From Oceanobacillus timonensis (GTDB taxonomy: Bacteria > Bacillota > Bacilli > Bacillales > Amphibacillaceae): DNA of 64,000 bases. Location: NCBI RefSeq assembly GCF_900166635.1, contig NZ_LT800497.1, forward strand, positions 3,582,344 to 3,646,343, written 5' to 3'. The notes under the pieces were generated by a model. That model ran no database searches. It saw only the letters and a program-made list of their open reading frames with translations, and had not been told where the DNA came from. A program made the translations under genes and the position numbers. Shown in pieces: positions 63,761 to 64,000 of this stretch. Numbering within the stretch: position 1 is the first letter of the stretch; the number at the start of each line of letters is the position of its first letter.

Positions 63761-64000
63761 TTAAGACCGATGTTTTTTTAACTTCTGCTGTAGGTACTCT
63801 TCTGATTTTCCTTTAGGGATACTTAAAGTTTCCCAATTCTCACTTTTTAATTGCTTACCAATATAAACAAGCTGGCCAACGTGATAAGCGTAATGAGCCA
63901 TTTGCCTTTCAATTGCTTCTAGCACTGTATGTTTCTCACCTCGAATGGTTATATTTTTTAATAAATCTTGGTTTTCTAACCCATTCAATGTATCAAAAAG
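63761..64000 (-). CDS. DinB-like/DUF1572 protein, C-terminal part (cut by window edge)
   Basis: The gene continues past the right end; only about 79 C-terminal residues are visible. They contain ITIRGEKHTVLEAIERQMAHYAYHVGQLVYIGKQLK, whose AIERQMAHYAYHVGQ pattern is the last metal-binding helix of DUF1572 and other DinB-type proteins. The upstream boundary is outside the window, so the start is not known. An ATG-like start inside the visible part is not needed. Confidence 0.75.
   Translation of the reverse strand, partial: LFDTLNGLENQDLLKNITIRGEKHTVLEAIERQMAHYAYHVGQLVYIGKQLKSENWETLSIPKGKSEEYLQQKLKKHRS

Noticed and set aside
1..64000. CRISPR arrays, prophage, rRNA operon
   Set aside because: No regularly spaced repeats, phage structural genes or rRNA sequence were seen.

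Overview
The window is a continuous, low-GC stretch of a Gram-positive, endospore-forming chromosome. The gene set points to Bacillaceae: a GerK-type germinant receptor, YdaT, YueI, YkvI, CvfC, AdeR-ald, a YclNOPQ-like iron transporter, and trp T-box leaders in place of TRAP. I infer an Oceanobacillus/Virgibacillus-type organism, but no marker gene here settles the genus. Almost everything is ordinary core chromosome. One IS1182-type insertion sequence and one HepT/MntA toxin-antitoxin pair are the clear accessory pieces.

Layout. 1-5.7 kb: a tripartite tricarboxylate transporter (tctCBA), the start of a likely DASS-family anion permease, and a CitA/DcuS-type two-component system; a consensus cre site precedes tctC. 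6-10.8 kb: a Fur-controlled catecholate-type siderophore ABC importer whose ATPase is a separate unit. 10.9-18.2 kb: a FrnE-like DsbA protein, a sigma-B-type ydaT, type II IPP isomerase, a small HD hydrolase, an aldo/keto reductase, 3-methyladenine glycosylase, a rhodanese and a frameshifted pepT. 18.5-22.4 kb: an LdcB/VanY carboxypeptidase lipoprotein, the selD-selU selenouridine pair and a YxjI-like protein. 22.8-25.3 kb: a reduced chemoreceptor, a GNAT protein and a SpoIIAA-like protein. 25.9-30.2 kb: a gerK-like A-C-B operon with a small fourth subunit.

30.2-37.5 kb: the complete trpEGDCFBA operon behind two consecutive tryptophan T-box riboswitches. 37.5-40.7 kb: a GntR-regulated ABC exporter operon with a perfect operator palindrome over its promoter. 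40.8-51.8 kb: exoA, an MBL hydrolase, yueI, ykvI, the adeR/ald alanine-catabolism pair, a DJ-1 protein with cvfC, and acetoacetyl-CoA synthetase with a cre-like site inside its promoter. 51.8-53.7 kb: the IS1182-family element. 54-61.8 kb: acetyltransferases, a hemerythrin, yhdT-panF (pantothenate uptake), a luciferase-like monooxygenase, an MFS exporter and a DUF4317 protein. 61.9-64 kb: hepT/mntA, a lone tRNA-Ala(GGC) and two DinB-like proteins, the last cut by the window edge.

The genes fit a heterotrophic, sporulating, iron-scavenging bacterium that uses organic acids and amino acids under CcpA-type catabolite control. I did not find a clearly new multi-gene defence or biosynthetic system. 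The best leads are the tandem T-boxes with different acceptor-pairing bases, the selenium tRNA module, the uncharacterised chemoreceptor/GNAT/SpoIIAA-like cluster with a long RNA hairpin, the pepT frameshift and the ABC exporter with a large extracytoplasmic partner.
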